A stretch of 64,000 nucleotides of DNA. It comes from Microbacterium caowuchunii. Lineage in GTDB: Bacteria; Actinomycetota; Actinomycetes; Actinomycetales; Microbacteriaceae. The DNA lies in the NCBI RefSeq assembly GCF_008727755.1, contig NZ_CP044231.1, positions 806,001 through 870,000 of the forward strand. Reading direction: 5' to 3'. Positions 42,352 to 52,528 of the stretch are shown in pieces. The stretch's first letter is position 1. Each line of letters begins with the position of its first letter. The translations under genes were made by a program, and so were the position numbers. The notes under the pieces were generated by a model that worked only from the letters and a program-made list of their open reading frames with translations, was not told where the DNA came from and did not search any database.

Positions 42352-43304
42352 CAGTTTGCCCCCGAGAATTCCTTGCGCCGGCTCACGATGTAGCGGGCGA
42401 CGGCGTTGACGGCGAAGGTCACGACGAACAGGATGAGGCCCGTGGCGATGAGGACGTTGATGTTCGTCCCGTACGCCTCGGGGAAGCTCAGCGCGATGTT
42501 CGCCGCGATCGTGTTGGGGTTGTCGGGGGTGAAGAGTTTGAAGGAGATCCCGCCGGAGACCGACAGCACCATGGCGACGGCCATGGTCTCACCCAGCGCG
42601 CGGCCGAGCCCCAGCATCGCGGCCGACACGATTCCGCTGCGGCCGAACGGGAGCACCGCCATCCGCACCATCTCCCAGCGCGTGGCGCCGAGGGCGAGGG
42701 CCGCCTCTTCGTGGAGCACGGGGGTCTGCAGGAAGATCTCACGGCAGATCGCCGTGATGATCGGCGTGACCATGACCGCGAGCACCATCGCCGCGGTGAA
42801 GATCGTGCGCCCGGTGCTCGAGACCGGGCCGTTGAACAGCGGGAACCACCCGACGTTGTCGACGAACCACGTGTAGATCGGCTGCACCGCGGGGGCGAGC
42901 ACACCGATGCCCCAGAGACCGAAGACGACCGACGGGACGGCCGCCAGCAGGTCGACGACGTATCCGAGCGCCTGAGAGAGCCGGCGCGGCGCGTAGTGCG
43001 AGATGAACAGTGCGACGCCGAGCGAGAGCGGCACGGCCATCACGAGGGCGAGAGCGGCGGCCCACACCGTCCCGAAGACGAGGGGCCAGACGTAGTCCCA
43101 GAAGTTCGTCGGGAGGATCGAGGCATCCTCGTTCGTCGCGAACAGCGCCGGGAGCGACTGCACGATGAGGAAGATAGCGACGGCGGCGAGCGTCACGAGG
43201 ATCATCGAGCCGGCCGCCAGCGCCGTCGCGGAGAACCAGCGGTCGCCGGGACGCTGCTTCCCCTTCAGATTCGCGGTGCGCGGCTCCGCGGTTGTCGTGG
43301 TCAT
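42351..43304 (-). CDS. pstC: Phosphate ABC transporter permease PstC
   Basis: A 317-residue membrane protein with about six transmembrane segments. AAVPSVVFGLWGIGVLAP and the EAA loop EEAALALGATRWEMVRMAVL identify PstC. It forms the channel with PstA. It lies 81 bases after pstS, the gap containing a strong hairpin. Confidence 0.96.
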   Translation of the reverse strand: MTTTTAEPRTANLKGKQRPGDRWFSATALAAGSMILVTLAAVAIFLIVQSLPALFATNEDASILPTNFWDYVWPLVFGTVWAAALALVMAVPLSLGVALFISHYAPRRLSQALGYVVDLLAAVPSVVFGLWGIGVLAPAVQPIYTWFVDNVGWFPLFNGPVSSTGRTIFTAAMVLAVMVTPIITAICREIFLQTPVLHEEAALALGATRWEMVRMAVLPFGRSGIVSAAMLGLGRALGETMAVAMVLSVSGGISFKLFTPDNPNTIAANIALSFPEAYGTNINVLIATGLILFVVTFAVNAVARYIVSRRKEFSGAN

Positions 43305-43343
43305 GGGCTCGATTCTCTCGCTGGCAGAGGATGGTCATAAGGG

Positions 43344-43377
43344 TGCCCGGTCCCGACATGCGCGTCGGGACCGGGCA
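43344..43377 (-). terminator. Hairpin between pstS and pstC
   Basis: A perfect 14-bp stem (43344-43357 with 43364-43377), loop ATGCGC, starting 8 bases after the pstS stop. No U-tract. Its position matches the metQ-metN hairpin, which suggests a shared way to raise binding-protein expression above permease expression. Confidence 0.75.
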
Positions 43378-43385
43378 CCGGGCGA

Positions 43386-44480
43386 TCACTCGATCGTGGC
43401 GACGGCGGTGTTGATCTGCTCGCGCAGCGTCTGGGAGATGGGTGCGCTGCCGGCCGCGTCCGCCGCAGCGGTCTGGCCCTGCTCGCTCGCCGCGTACTCG
43501 AAGAAGCCCTTCACGAGCTCCCCGGTCTCGGCGTCGGCGTACTGCGCGCAGCCGATGAGGTAGCTGACGAGCACGAGCGGGTAGGTACCCGCTTCCGTCG
43601 TGGTGCGGTCCAGCTTGATCGCGATGTCGGTCGCGGCGCGGCCCTCCTCCTCGGGGGAGACGTCGACGCTGGCCGCGGCGGCCTCGGGCGAGTACGAGAC
43701 GAACTCGTCGCCGACCTTGATGGCCGCGGTACCCAGGTTGCCGGCGCGCGAGGCGTCGGCGTAGCCGATCGTGCCCTGTCCGCCCTCGACCGCGGAGACG
43801 ACGCCCGAGGTGCCCTGTGCGGCCTCGCCGCCGGACACCGGCCACTCCTCGACGGAGCCGTAGGTCCAGACGGACCCGGCGTTGGCGCTCAGGTAGTCGG
43901 TGAAGTTCCCCGTGGTGCCCGACTTGTCGGAGCGGTGCACGGGGTTGATGTTCGTCGCCGGCAGCGCCACCCCCTCGTTGAGCGCCACGATGGCCGGGTC
44001 GTTCCAGGTGGTGATCGTGCCGGCGAAGATCCCGGCCAGCGTGGGCGCGTCGAGGTTGAGCGACTCGATGCCGTCCAGGTTGAAGATCACCGCGATGGGG
44101 GAGATGTAGGTCGGGATCTCGACGAGGTCCGAGCCTTCGGCGCAGCCGTCGAACGGTCCGGCCTCGATCTCATCCAGCGTGAAGGGGCGGTCGGATCCGG
44201 CGAAGGCGATGGCGCCGGCCTGGAAGGCCTCGCGACCGGTGCCGGAGCCGGACGGATCGTAGTCGACCGTGATCCCGGGGTTCGTGGCCTGCAGGCCGGC
44301 GGTCCAGGCCTGGACGGCGACCTCCTGCGAGGACGCGCCGCCGCCGACGAGGTTGCCGGACAGGGCGCCCTCGGGCGCTTCGGTGGCCGGGCCACCGCGT
44401 TCGTTCGCGGCACAGCCGGCGAGAGTGAGCGCGGCGACGGCGGCGAGGGCGCCCACCTGGGCGATACGGGTGATCTTCAC
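43386..44480 (-). CDS. pstS: Phosphate-binding lipoprotein PstS
   Basis: A 364-residue substrate-binding lipoprotein with lipobox LTLAGC (Cys23). Phosphate-site motifs are visible: GGGASSQEVAVQAW, YDPSGSGTGREAF, FAGSDRPFT, HRSDKSGTTGNFTDYL and GQGTIGYADASR. I chose GTG 44480 because AAGGA lies nine bases upstream and the signal peptide then starts with VKITR; an in-frame start 30 bases upstream adds a non-signal stretch. A PHO box lies ~90 bases upstream. Confidence 0.95.
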   Translation of the reverse strand: MKITRIAQVGALAAVAALTLAGCAANERGGPATEAPEGALSGNLVGGGASSQEVAVQAWTAGLQATNPGITVDYDPSGSGTGREAFQAGAIAFAGSDRPFTLDEIEAGPFDGCAEGSDLVEIPTYISPIAVIFNLDGIESLNLDAPTLAGIFAGTITTWNDPAIVALNEGVALPATNINPVHRSDKSGTTGNFTDYLSANAGSVWTYGSVEEWPVSGGEAAQGTSGVVSAVEGGQGTIGYADASRAGNLGTAAIKVGDEFVSYSPEAAAASVDVSPEEEGRAATDIAIKLDRTTTEAGTYPLVLVSYLIGCAQYADAETGELVKGFFEYAASEQGQTAAADAAGSAPISQTLREQINTAVATIE

Positions 44481-44568
44481 AACGACATCCTTCACATGTT
44501 CGGGAGACAAGCCCGGTGCGGGGCCACCCAGAAACTAAGTGCGTGCGTTGACCAGAATGCGCTGTGCG

Positions 44569-44586
44569 GGTGAACGCCAGGTGAAC
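44569..44586 (-). promoter_or_regulatory. PHO box upstream of pstS
   Basis: Two GTTCACC direct repeats exactly 11 bases apart on the minus strand (44586-44580 and 44575-44569). This is the classic actinobacterial PHO box bound by PhoP/RegX3-type regulators. SenX3-RegX3 is encoded 9 kb away in this window. Confidence 0.85.
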
Positions 44587-44706
44587 GGATCCAGGCGGAA
44601 CCGTGCGTACGGTATCGCCGCATCACCATCCGTTCACGCGGCGTACCGATCGCGGATGCCCAGGACGTGCCGAGGACACCGCCGAGGGCGGTCGTGGCGG
44701 CGCGGA

Positions 44707-45645
44707 TCAGGGCTTCGGCAGATGCGTCTCGATCGCCGCGATGCCGGAGCCCGGGTTGGTCAGGGACAGATGGACGACCGAGAACGCCGCCACCTCGAGC
44801 GCCGATGCGCTCCCGAGATAGGAGCCGCGGAGCGTGCCCGTGGCGAGAGCCAGTTCGTTCAGCAGGTCGGGAAGGACCGGTCCGTGGCTGCAGATCACCG
44901 CGGGCTTCCGGGCGCGGACGCGTTTGCCGATGACCTTGCGTGCATCCGTCGTACCGTCCTCCCACGCGTCCTGGCTGATCAGCGGCGTGGTACGGATGTC
45001 GCGGCGCAGCGCCTTCGCGAGCGGCTGCACCGTCGCGACGCAGCGGACCGCGTCGCTGGAGACGATCCGGCGCACGCCGAAGCTGCGGAGGGGGCCGACG
45101 ATCGCGTCGGCCTGCTTGCGGCCGCGGGGGCTGAGCGGCCGGGCGGCGTCGGGGCCGTCCCAGTCGTCTCGGGAGAGGGCCTTGGCGTGGCGGAGCACGA
45201 TGAGCGGGAACGTCTCCAGCACCCCGTCGTCGACGAAGCGGAGGAAGTTCTCCAGGATCTCCACGTCGACCGGGTAACTCAGGTAACCGAGCGCCCGTTT
45301 GGGCGTGACCCACTCCAGTGCGGCGATCTCCTTGTTCGGCACGAACGCCGAGTCACGGATCGCTCCCTCCGTCGCCTGCGCCGACCAGTAGTGCACGATC
45401 TTGGTGCGCTTGCTCGGGAGGCGGTAGCGGGAGACACCCACCGGCAGCCCCAGGTGCACCCGGATGCCGGTCTCCTCGAAGATCTCGCGGACGGCCGTCT
45501 CGGCGAGCGCCTCGCCGGGATCGACCTTCCCCTTGGGCAGCGTGACGTCCCGGTAGCGGGTGCGGTGGATGAGCAGGACGTGGAGCTTGCCCTCCACCCG
45601 GCGCCAGACGACTCCGCCGGCGGCGTACACGGCCGTCTCGGTCAT
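44707..45645 (-). CDS. Nudix hydrolase fused to histidine phosphatase (MutT1-like)
   Basis: A 312-residue two-domain enzyme. The N-terminal Nudix domain (~1-135) has the box [20 protein letters not shown] and then TGI. The C-terminal domain (~145-310) is a histidine phosphatase with the catalytic LRHAKA motif and [11 protein letters not shown]. Mycobacterial MutT1 has this architecture and removes 8-oxo-dGTP and diadenosine polyphosphates. ATGA overlap with ppk1 links it to polyphosphate metabolism. Confidence 0.93.
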   Translation of the reverse strand: MTETAVYAAGGVVWRRVEGKLHVLLIHRTRYRDVTLPKGKVDPGEALAETAVREIFEETGIRVHLGLPVGVSRYRLPSKRTKIVHYWSAQATEGAIRDSAFVPNKEIAALEWVTPKRALGYLSYPVDVEILENFLRFVDDGVLETFPLIVLRHAKALSRDDWDGPDAARPLSPRGRKQADAIVGPLRSFGVRRIVSSDAVRCVATVQPLAKALRRDIRTTPLISQDAWEDGTTDARKVIGKRVRARKPAVICSHGPVLPDLLNELALATGTLRGSYLGSASALEVAAFSVVHLSLTNPGSGIAAIETHLPKP

Positions 45646-47810
45646 CGCACCGCGCGGGAGCGGCGGCGCCGCTGCACCATCGCCATCGTCTTGTCCTGGA
45701 TGTCGGTCAGCGGCGCGCCGTCGGCATCCGCGGAATGCCGGGTCCAGACGCCGTCCTCACCGAGCCACCACGAGCTGGTCTCGTCGCTCATGGCCAGGGC
45801 GAAGAGGTCGTTGAGCTCGGCCACCTGCTCGGGTGCGGCGATGCGCACGAGCGCTTCGACCCGGCGGTCCAGGTTCCGGTGCATCATGTCGGCGCTGCCG
45901 ATGTAGGCCTGCGGGTCGCCGTCGTTGCGGAAGGCGAAGATCCGCGAGTGCTCGAGGTACCGCCCGAGGATCGAGCGCACCGTGATGTTCTCGCTCATCC
46001 CCGGGACACCCGGGCGGATGCTGCAGATGCCGCGCACCCAGATCTGAATCGGCACCCCGGCCTGACTCGCCCGGTAGAGCGCGTCGATGATCTGCTCATC
46101 GACCATCGAGTTGACCTTGATGCGGATGCCGGCGAGCTTGCCGCTCTCGGCGTTCCGACGCTCCCGGTCGATCAGCCGGATGAGGCCCTTGCGCAGGTGC
46201 AGCGGGGCGACCAGGAGGCGCTTGAACTTCTTCTCGATGGCGTAGCCGCTGAGTTCGTTGAAGAGCCGGGTCAGATCGCGGCCGACATCCGGGTCGACCG
46301 TGAACAGGCCGAGGTCCTCGTAGATTCGGCTGGTCTTCGGGTTGTAGTTGCCCGTGCCGACGTGGCTGTAACTGCGCAGCACGCCGCCCTCCTGGCGGAT
46401 GACGAGTGCGAGCTTGCAGTGGGTCTTCAGCCCGACGAGGCCGTAGACCACGTGGACGCCGGCCTTCTCGAGCTTGCGTGCCCAGACGATGTTGTTCGCC
46501 TCGTCGAAGCGTGCCTTCACCTCGACGAGCGCGAGCACCTGCTTGCCCGCCTCGGCGGCGTCGATGAGCGCCTGCACGATCGGGCTGTCGCCGGAGGTGC
46601 GGTAGAGGGTCTGCTTGATGGCCAGGACGTGGGGATCCTTCGCCGCCTGCTCCAGGAACGCCTGCACACTGGTCGCGAACGACTCGTACGGGTGGTGGAC
46701 GAGCACGTCCCCCTTGCGGATCGCCGCGAAGATGTCGGGGCGTTCGTTGTTGTCGCCCGGCTGGAACGCCACCGCGGTGGTGGGCACGTGCGGCGGGAAG
46801 TGCAGGTCGGGGCGGTCGATGCGGGACAGGTCGAACAGCCCACGCAGGTCGAGCGGGCCGGGGAGCCGGTAGACCTCCTGCTCGGTGATGTCGAGCTCCT
46901 TCAGGAGCAGGTCGAGCGTCAGGTCGTCCATGTCGTCGGTGATCTCGAGCCGGATCGGGGGACCGAACCGCCGGCGCAGCAGCTCCGCCTCTAGCGCCTG
47001 GATGAGGTTCTCGGTCTCGTCCTCCTCGATCACGACGTCCTCGTTGCGGGTGAGCCGGAACGCGTGGTGGTCGAGGATCTCCATCCCGGGGAAGAGGTCC
47101 CCGAGGTGGTTGGAGATGAGGTCCTCCAACGGCAGGTAGCGGGCGTGGTCGCCGTCGCGGGAGACCCGCACGAAGCGGGGCAGCATCGGCGGCACCTTGA
47201 GCCGGGCGAACTCCTGGCGGCCGGTCTTGGCGTTGCGCACCCGGATCGCGAGGTTGAGGGAGAGCCCGGAGATGTAGGGGAAGGGGTGGGCCGGATCGAC
47301 CGCGAGCGGCATGAGCACGGGGAAGACCTGCGCCTGGAAGTAGTCGTGCAGCGTCTCGCGGTCGGTCTCGTCGAGGTCGCCCCATCCAATGACCTCGATG
47401 CCGGCGTCCGCCAGCGCGGGCTTGACCAGGCTCTGCCACGCCTCGGCGTGCCGCAGCTGCAGCGCGTGCGCATCGCGGGAGATGTCGGCGAGCACGTCCT
47501 GCGCCGCGCGCCCGACGTTGGAGGGGAGTGCGAGCCCGGTGATGATGCGGCGTTTGAGCCCGGCGACGCGGACCATGAAGAACTCGTCGAGGTTGCTGCC
47601 GAAGATCGCGAGGAAGTTGGCACGTTCGAGCGCCGGGACCCGCGGGTCCTCGCCCAGTTCCAGCACGCGCTGGTTGAACGAGAGCCAGCTCAGCTCGCGG
47701 TCGAGATAGCGGTGGTCGGGCAGTTCGGCATCCGCGATGCCTACGGCCGAGTCGAAGTCGTCGTCATCCGCGTCGCCGAGCCCGGAGTCGAGCATCTCGT
47801 CAGGAATCAT
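45642..47810 (-). CDS. ppk1: Polyphosphate kinase 1
   Basis: A 722-residue enzyme that reversibly makes polyphosphate from ATP. The N-terminal domain has [20 protein letters not shown] and [20 protein letters not shown]; the autophosphorylated histidine lies in [19 protein letters not shown]; further phospholipase D-like motifs are [13 protein letters not shown] and [13 protein letters not shown]. Its stop overlaps the Nudix gene, and it starts 44 bases after the glnR end, so glnR-ppk1-Nudix may form one operon. Confidence 0.97.
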   Translation of the reverse strand: MIPDEMLDSGLGDADDDDFDSAVGIADAELPDHRYLDRELSWLSFNQRVLELGEDPRVPALERANFLAIFGSNLDEFFMVRVAGLKRRIITGLALPSNVGRAAQDVLADISRDAHALQLRHAEAWQSLVKPALADAGIEVIGWGDLDETDRETLHDYFQAQVFPVLMPLAVDPAHPFPYISGLSLNLAIRVRNAKTGRQEFARLKVPPMLPRFVRVSRDGDHARYLPLEDLISNHLGDLFPGMEILDHHAFRLTRNEDVVIEEDETENLIQALEAELLRRRFGPPIRLEITDDMDDLTLDLLLKELDITEQEVYRLPGPLDLRGLFDLSRIDRPDLHFPPHVPTTAVAFQPGDNNERPDIFAAIRKGDVLVHHPYESFATSVQAFLEQAAKDPHVLAIKQTLYRTSGDSPIVQALIDAAEAGKQVLALVEVKARFDEANNIVWARKLEKAGVHVVYGLVGLKTHCKLALVIRQEGGVLRSYSHVGTGNYNPKTSRIYEDLGLFTVDPDVGRDLTRLFNELSGYAIEKKFKRLLVAPLHLRKGLIRLIDRERRNAESGKLAGIRIKVNSMVDEQIIDALYRASQAGVPIQIWVRGICSIRPGVPGMSENITVRSILGRYLEHSRIFAFRNDGDPQAYIGSADMMHRNLDRRVEALVRIAAPEQVAELNDLFALAMSDETSSWWLGEDGVWTRHSADADGAPLTDIQDKTMAMVQRRRRSRAVR

Positions 47811-47854
47811 CTCCTCATCATTGCAGGATGAGGTGGCCGCCGCGCCGGTTTCGA

Positions 47855-48550
47855 TCAGGCGTCGGAGCGGTCCTTCGTGGCCGGGACCTGGTCGTCCTCG
47901 TACACGTTGAACCGGTAGCCGACGTTGCGCACGGTGCCGATGAGCTGTTCGAGATCACCGAGCTTCGCGCGCAGGCGCCGGACGTGCACATCGACCGTCC
48001 GTGTCCCGCCGAAGTAGTCGTAGCCCCACACCTCGCTGAGCAGCTGCTCGCGCGTGAATACGCGCGAGGGATGCGTGGCGAAGAAGTGCAGCAGCTGGAA
48101 CTCCTTGTAAGTGAGATCCAGCGGCTTGCCGTGCACCTTCGCGGCGTAGGAGGACTCGTCGATCGTGATGCCGGAGGTCTGGATGCGGGTCGAGACCTGC
48201 TCCTTCGACATCCGTCCGACGGCCAGGCGGATGCGGGCGTCCACCTCCGCGGGGCCGGCGGTCACGAGGATCACGTCGTCCACGCCCCAGTCGGCCGACA
48301 CGGCGGTCAGTCCGCCCTCGGTGACGATCAGGACGAGCGGGGCGTCGAGTCCGGTCGTGGTGAGGATCTTGCACAGCGACTTCGCCCCGACGAGGTCCAT
48401 CCGGGCGTCCAGGAAGATGACGTCGGCGGAGGGGGCGTTGACCAGCTGGGCGGGTTCCGCCGGGATCTGACGCACCCGATGACTCAGCAGTTCGAGGGCA
48501 GGCAGTGCAGGCGCGCCACCGGCGGAGCTCAGAACGAGAAGCTGTGCCAC
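47855..48550 (-). CDS. glnR: GlnR-type orphan OmpR-family regulator
   Basis: A 231-residue regulator. The receiver-like N-terminus ([20 protein letters not shown], then [20 protein letters not shown], with Asp48) closely follows actinobacterial GlnR, which works without a kinase. The C-terminal winged helix is [20 protein letters not shown], then [20 protein letters not shown] and [12 protein letters not shown]. GlnR controls nitrogen assimilation genes. Its neighbourhood with ppk1, pst and phoU resembles the mycobacterial glnR-mshD-pst region. Confidence 0.9.
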   Translation of the reverse strand: MAQLLVLSSAGGAPALPALELLSHRVRQIPAEPAQLVNAPSADVIFLDARMDLVGAKSLCKILTTTGLDAPLVLIVTEGGLTAVSADWGVDDVILVTAGPAEVDARIRLAVGRMSKEQVSTRIQTSGITIDESSYAAKVHGKPLDLTYKEFQLLHFFATHPSRVFTREQLLSEVWGYDYFGGTRTVDVHVRRLRAKLGDLEQLIGTVRNVGYRFNVYEDDQVPATKDRSDA

Positions 48551-48672
48551 GGGAGAAACCCTTCCGGCCGGGTCGGCGTATCGGCCTCATCTTATGCCGT
48601 GTCAGGACCATCGGAACTCGCACCCGGTCCGCCGTGTGCACGGTTCGGGCGCGCGTGCGGGACAATGATCGT

Positions 48673-48969
48673 ATGTCGACCACCGAACTCGTGCCACGCC
48701 GGCCCATCGGCGGCATCGTCGCCGTGTGGATCGTCGCACTGCTCGCCGGTCTCGCGATCGGGATCTTCGTGAGCCCCGACGCCCGCCTCACCTGGATGTC
48801 GATCGCCATGGGCGGATGCCTCATCATGGCGTTCGGGGTCCAGCTCGCCTACGGACGGGCGCAGCGCTTCATCCACCGCGTCGCGCTCAGCACCCTCGGG
48901 GCGCTCCTGGTGCTCGGCGTGATCAGCGCCGCATTCGGGCTCGCCGCGCTCATGACCGCCGTCGTCTGA
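48673..48969 (+). CDS. Hypothetical membrane protein (98 aa)
   Basis: A 98-residue protein with three hydrophobic segments (~13-30, ~41-58, ~72-95). MSIAMGGCLIMAFGVQLAYG is conserved-looking. No domain recognised. GACAAT (48661-48666) ends seven bases before the ATG, a weaker case of the leaderless spacing. It is divergent from glnR. Confidence 0.75.
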   Translation: MSTTELVPRRPIGGIVAVWIVALLAGLAIGIFVSPDARLTWMSIAMGGCLIMAFGVQLAYGRAQRFIHRVALSTLGALLVLGVISAAFGLAALMTAVV

Positions 48970-49008
48970 GTCGCCCGGCCCGCCTGTCGTGGCGCTACAG
49001 TAGAACGC

Positions 49009-49122
49009 ATGGACCTCGTCGCTCTCGAACTGTTCTTCGTGGGACTTCTGGCCCTCGCCTCGGTCGCGATCGTGTTCGTGTCCGGGGTCGTGGTCAAGAA
49101 CCTGTATCGCGGACAGCGATAA
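49009..49122 (+). CDS. Small single-span membrane protein (37 aa)
   Basis: A 37-residue protein: acidic start MDLVALE, one hydrophobic helix (LFFVGLLALASVAIVFVSGV), then the basic end KNLYRGQR. The polarity implies the C-terminus is cytoplasmic. A TACAGT -10 lies eight bases before the ATG, and the nitrobindin-like gene starts 10 bases after its stop. It looks like a genuine small membrane protein; the function is unknown. Confidence 0.7.
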   Translation: MDLVALELFFVGLLALASVAIVFVSGVVVKNLYRGQR

Positions 49123-49132
49123 CGGACGGGCC

Positions 49133-49732
49133 GTGATCGAGCTCCCTACCGATCTGCCCGCAGACCTCGCGCCGCTCTCGTGGCTGCTCGGGGTGTGGGA
49201 GGGGACCGGAGTCATCGACTACACGGCCGGCGAACACCACTTCACCGGCGAGTTCGCCCACCGCGTCAGCTTCAGCCGCGACAGCGGCCCCGTCCTCAGC
49301 TACTCGGCATCCGCGTGGCTCATCGACGGCGAGGAGCGCACGCCGCTCGTGTCCGAGGTGGGCTTCTGGCGTCTCGTGCGCCCCGCGACGGCCGCCGAAC
49401 CCGGCCCGGGGCTGCTCCCCGGAATCGGGGTCGCGCCCGTGCGCACGGCCGATGACGTCGAGGCCCTGCGCACCGCAGAGGGCGGCTTCGAGATCGAGGC
49501 GTCGATCGTGCATGCCGACGGCGTGAGCGAGCTCTACCTCGGCCAGATCCGCGGGCCCCGCATCGACCTCGCGACCGACGCCGTCGTGCGCTCGGCCAGC
49601 GCGAAGCCGTATGCGGCCGCCACGCGGATGTACGGTCTCGTCGAAGGGCACCTGCTCTGGGCCTGGGACATCGCGGCTCTCGGTGCGGACCTCGCCTCGC
49701 ACGCCTCCGCGCGACTCGCGAAGGCGGAATGA
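49133..49732 (+). CDS. FABP-like/nitrobindin-family protein
   Basis: A 199-residue beta-barrel protein. LSWLLGVWEGTGVIDY holds the G-x-W-x-G-x-G nitrobindin motif, and the C-terminal MYGLVEGHLLWAWDIAA is the final strand, with a histidine in the place of the heme ligand region. Nitrobindins bind heme b and may handle NO or peroxynitrite. The GTG 49133 start is close behind the small membrane protein. Its stop overlaps ygfZ (ATGA). Confidence 0.92.
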   Translation: MIELPTDLPADLAPLSWLLGVWEGTGVIDYTAGEHHFTGEFAHRVSFSRDSGPVLSYSASAWLIDGEERTPLVSEVGFWRLVRPATAAEPGPGLLPGIGVAPVRTADDVEALRTAEGGFEIEASIVHADGVSELYLGQIRGPRIDLATDAVVRSASAKPYAAATRMYGLVEGHLLWAWDIAALGADLASHASARLAKAE

Positions 49733-50847
49733 TGGATGCCGATCTCGGCCGGGTACCCGGCGCCGTCCTGGCTGCGGGCGTGCTCCAGCACGCCGGCGGG
49801 CCGCTGATCGAGCAGCGCGCTCTCGTACGCGGGACGGCCGTCGCGCCGCGCGCGGACCGCCGCGTGCTCGCCGTCACCGGGGAGGACCGCCTGTCATGGC
49901 TGGACTCGGTGACCTCGCAGGCTCTCACCCGGCTCGAGCCGGGCCGCTCGACCGAACTCCTCGTGCTGGACCCGCAGGGAAGGGTGGAGCACGCCGCCGC
50001 CGTCCTCGACGACGGCGAGACGACATGGCTGATCGTCGACCGTGACGACGCCGATGCGCTGCTCGCCTGGCTCCTGCGCATGCGGTTCCGGCTGCGCGTC
50101 GCCCCGCGCGACGCGAGCGACGAACTGGCCGTCGTCGGCGTGACCGACGCCGGGCTCGGACTCGTCGTCCCCGCGGCGCCCCACGAGGTGCCCCTGGTCT
50201 GGAAGGACCCGTGGCCGGAGATCGGTCCCGGAGGTGTGGGCTACGCGCCCGAAGCGGATCACCCGGGTTACGCGGTGCGGTGGAACGAGGTCCTGGTCAC
50301 CGAGGCGGAGCTCCAGCGGCTGATCGACGCGGCGGTGTCGGGCGACCTGGCCCTCGCCGGAGCCCTGGCGGTCGAAGCGCTCCGGGTGGCGGCCTGGCGT
50401 CCGCGGTGGTCGGCGGAGGTCGACGAACGCACCATCCCGCACGAACTCGACTGGATGCGCACCGCGGTGCACATGGACAAGGGGTGCTATCGCGGCCAGG
50501 AGACGGTCGCGAAGGTGCACAACCTCGGCCACCCGCCTCGCCGGGTGATCGCCCTGCAACTGGACGGCAGCGACGACATCCTGCCCACTCCCGGCGATCC
50601 GCTCCGGGTGGGGGAGACGGAGATCGGCCGGATCACGTCGGTCGCCCGTCACCACGAGGACGGCCCCATCGCGCTGGCCGTCGTCAAGCGGTCCGCCGCC
50701 GTGGACGGGGACGGACTCGTCGTCTCCACGGCCGAGGGCGATGTCACCGCGACGGCGACGACGGTGGTGCCCCCGGATGCCGGTGCAGCTGCCGCCGTGC
50801 CCCGGATGCCGCGGTTGTCCCGGCGTCCTGTCGCCACCCAGCCCTGA
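49729..50847 (+). CDS. ygfZ: YgfZ/GcvT-like folate-binding Fe-S protein
   Basis: A 372-residue tetrahydrofolate-dependent protein that supports Fe-S enzyme maturation. The YgfZ signature K-G-C-Y-x-G-Q-E is clear in MDKGCYRGQETVAKVHNLGH. The N-terminal GcvT-like fold includes VLAVTGEDRLSWLDSVTSQA and LVLDPQGRVEHAA. ATG 49729 overlaps the previous stop; ATG 49732 is also possible. Convergent with the methyltransferase. Confidence 0.93.
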   Translation: MMDADLGRVPGAVLAAGVLQHAGGPLIEQRALVRGTAVAPRADRRVLAVTGEDRLSWLDSVTSQALTRLEPGRSTELLVLDPQGRVEHAAAVLDDGETTWLIVDRDDADALLAWLLRMRFRLRVAPRDASDELAVVGVTDAGLGLVVPAAPHEVPLVWKDPWPEIGPGGVGYAPEADHPGYAVRWNEVLVTEAELQRLIDAAVSGDLALAGALAVEALRVAAWRPRWSAEVDERTIPHELDWMRTAVHMDKGCYRGQETVAKVHNLGHPPRRVIALQLDGSDDILPTPGDPLRVGETEIGRITSVARHHEDGPIALAVVKRSAAVDGDGLVVSTAEGDVTATATTVVPPDAGAAAAVPRMPRLSRRPVATQP

Positions 50848-51663
50848 TCAGCGCGGGGCGACCCGCTCCCAGGGGACGGTCACCTCACCCAGCCGCCAAC
50901 GCCCGCGCTGACGCAGCGGCCAGCCGGCGTCGGTCATCGCCTGCAGCGTCGCGCGCCACCGCTGCACCGGCCCGAACGCCGACACGGGCGCTGCCCGATC
51001 CCACTCGCGATCGAGCGTCAGGAGGAAGTCGTGCACGCCCTCCCCGGGGACGTTCCGGTGGATGAGCGCTTTCGGCAGCCGCTCGGCGGCGATGGACGGC
51101 CGCTCCAGCTCGGCCAGCCGCAGCGAGACGGTGAGCGTGCGCGGCACGGCATCCGCCCCGACCTCCACCCACGTCGCGACCCGCCCCACCTCGTTGCACG
51201 TGCCCTCGACGAGGATGCCGTCGGTCGCGAGTCGTGACGTCATCCGTGCCCAGGCGTCCGGGACGTCGGCCTCGTCGTACTGCCGCAGCACATTGAGGGC
51301 ACGGATGATCGTGGGACGCCGGGCCGAGGGGACCTCGAATCCGCCCCGGTCGAACCCCACCCGCGCGTCCGTCCGGAACGCGGTGGCACCCGCGCGCACC
51401 CGCTCCAGCTGCGTCCGCGCGGTGCGGACCCGTTCCGGATCGATCTCGAGCCCGCGGACCTCGACATCGGTCCGCGCCGCGTGCAGCCGGGCCTCGAGCT
51501 CGAGGGCGGTGACGCCGCTCGCGCCGTACCCGAGATCCACGACGAGCGGATCCGCAGCCGCCCTCCGCAGCACCGGGTGGCGTGCGATCCAGCGGTCGAT
51601 CCGGCGCAGGCGGTTCGTGCCGGTGGTGCCCCGTGTGATGCGTCCCACCGGTGCAGAGGCCAT
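50848..51663 (-). CDS. SAM-dependent methyltransferase-like protein
   Basis: A 271-residue Rossmann-fold protein. [20 protein letters not shown] is the SAM-binding glycine loop, [17 protein letters not shown] the acidic second strand. The C-terminal ~100 residues ([20 protein letters not shown]) are not typical of known methyltransferases. The acceptor is unknown. CATCAT ends seven bases before ATG 51663 (weak leaderless match). It is divergent from gpmA by 51 bases. Confidence 0.82.
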   Translation of the reverse strand: MASAPVGRITRGTTGTNRLRRIDRWIARHPVLRRAAADPLVVDLGYGASGVTALELEARLHAARTDVEVRGLEIDPERVRTARTQLERVRAGATAFRTDARVGFDRGGFEVPSARRPTIIRALNVLRQYDEADVPDAWARMTSRLATDGILVEGTCNEVGRVATWVEVGADAVPRTLTVSLRLAELERPSIAAERLPKALIHRNVPGEGVHDFLLTLDREWDRAAPVSAFGPVQRWRATLQAMTDAGWPLRQRGRWRLGEVTVPWERVAPR

Positions 51664-51702
51664 GCATCCATGATGCCAGCGGTTCCCGCGCGGCCCGGTC
51701 GA

Positions 51703-51708
51703 TATCAT
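51703..51708 (+). promoter_or_regulatory. -10 hexamer of gpmA, leaderless
   Basis: TATCAT, ending seven bases before ATG 51715. An earlier ATG overlapping the hexamer gives only a three-codon frame. Confidence 0.55.
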
Positions 51709-51714
51709 GGGCCC

Positions 51715-52461
51715 ATGACCTCCCCACACACCCTGATTCTGCTCCGGCACGGCCAGAGCCAGTGGAACGAGCTGAACCTGTTCACCGGCTGGGTCGACGT
51801 GCGACTCACCGAGCAGGGCAAGGCCGAAGCCCGGCGCGGCGGCGAGCTGCTCGCTGAGGCGGGCCTGCTGCCCGACGTGGTGCACACCTCGTTGCTCAGC
51901 CGCGCCATCCAGACCGCGGACATCGCCCTCGATGCGGCCGACCGTCTCTGGATCCCGGTGACCCGGTCGTGGCGACTCAACGAGCGCCACTACGGTGCGC
52001 TGCAGGGTAAGGACAAAGCCGAGACGCTGGCGGAGTTCGGCCAGGAGCAGTTCATGCTGTGGCGCCGGTCGTTCGACGTGCCGCCGCCGCCGCTCGACGA
52101 CGCCTCCGAGTTCAGCCAGGTCGGCGACGTGCGCTACGCCGGGATCGACGGTGAGGTGCCGCGCACGGAGTCGCTCAAGCTCGTCATCGACCGCCTCCTG
52201 CCGTACTGGAACGACGCGATCGTCCCGGACCTCACCGCGGGCAAGACGGTGCTGGTCGCCGCGCACGGCAACTCGCTGCGCGGACTGGTGAAGCACCTCG
52301 AGGGCATCGGCGACGACGAGATCGCCGGCCTGAACATCCCCACCGGCATCCCGCTGGTCTACCGCCTCGACGAGAATCTCGTGCCGCTCGGTCCGGGCGA
52401 GTACCTCGACCCGGAGGCCGCCGCCGCCGGCGCCGCTGCGGTCGCGAACCAGGGCAAGTAA
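51715..52461 (+). CDS. gpmA: 2,3-bisphosphoglycerate-dependent phosphoglycerate mutase
   Basis: A 248-residue glycolytic enzyme interconverting 3- and 2-phosphoglycerate. The phosphohistidine motif [10 protein letters not shown] (His12), the second-site [12 protein letters not shown] and the second histidine in [15 protein letters not shown] are all present. Length is normal. It has its own apparently leaderless promoter and ends at a very strong bidirectional terminator. Confidence 0.96.
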   Translation: MTSPHTLILLRHGQSQWNELNLFTGWVDVRLTEQGKAEARRGGELLAEAGLLPDVVHTSLLSRAIQTADIALDAADRLWIPVTRSWRLNERHYGALQGKDKAETLAEFGQEQFMLWRRSFDVPPPPLDDASEFSQVGDVRYAGIDGEVPRTESLKLVIDRLLPYWNDAIVPDLTAGKTVLVAAHGNSLRGLVKHLEGIGDDEIAGLNIPTGIPLVYRLDENLVPLGPGEYLDPEAAAAGAAAVANQGK

Positions 52462-52466
52462 CTCCA

Positions 52467-52514
52467 CGAACGAGGGCGGGACGGATGCGTCGGCATCCGT
52501 CCCGCCCTCGTTCG
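52467..52514. terminator. Bidirectional terminator gpmA/phoU
   Basis: A perfect 22-bp stem (52467-52488 with 52493-52514) with loop GTCG, between two convergent genes. Confidence 0.9.
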
Positions 52515-52528
52515 CGCGATGACCGGGA

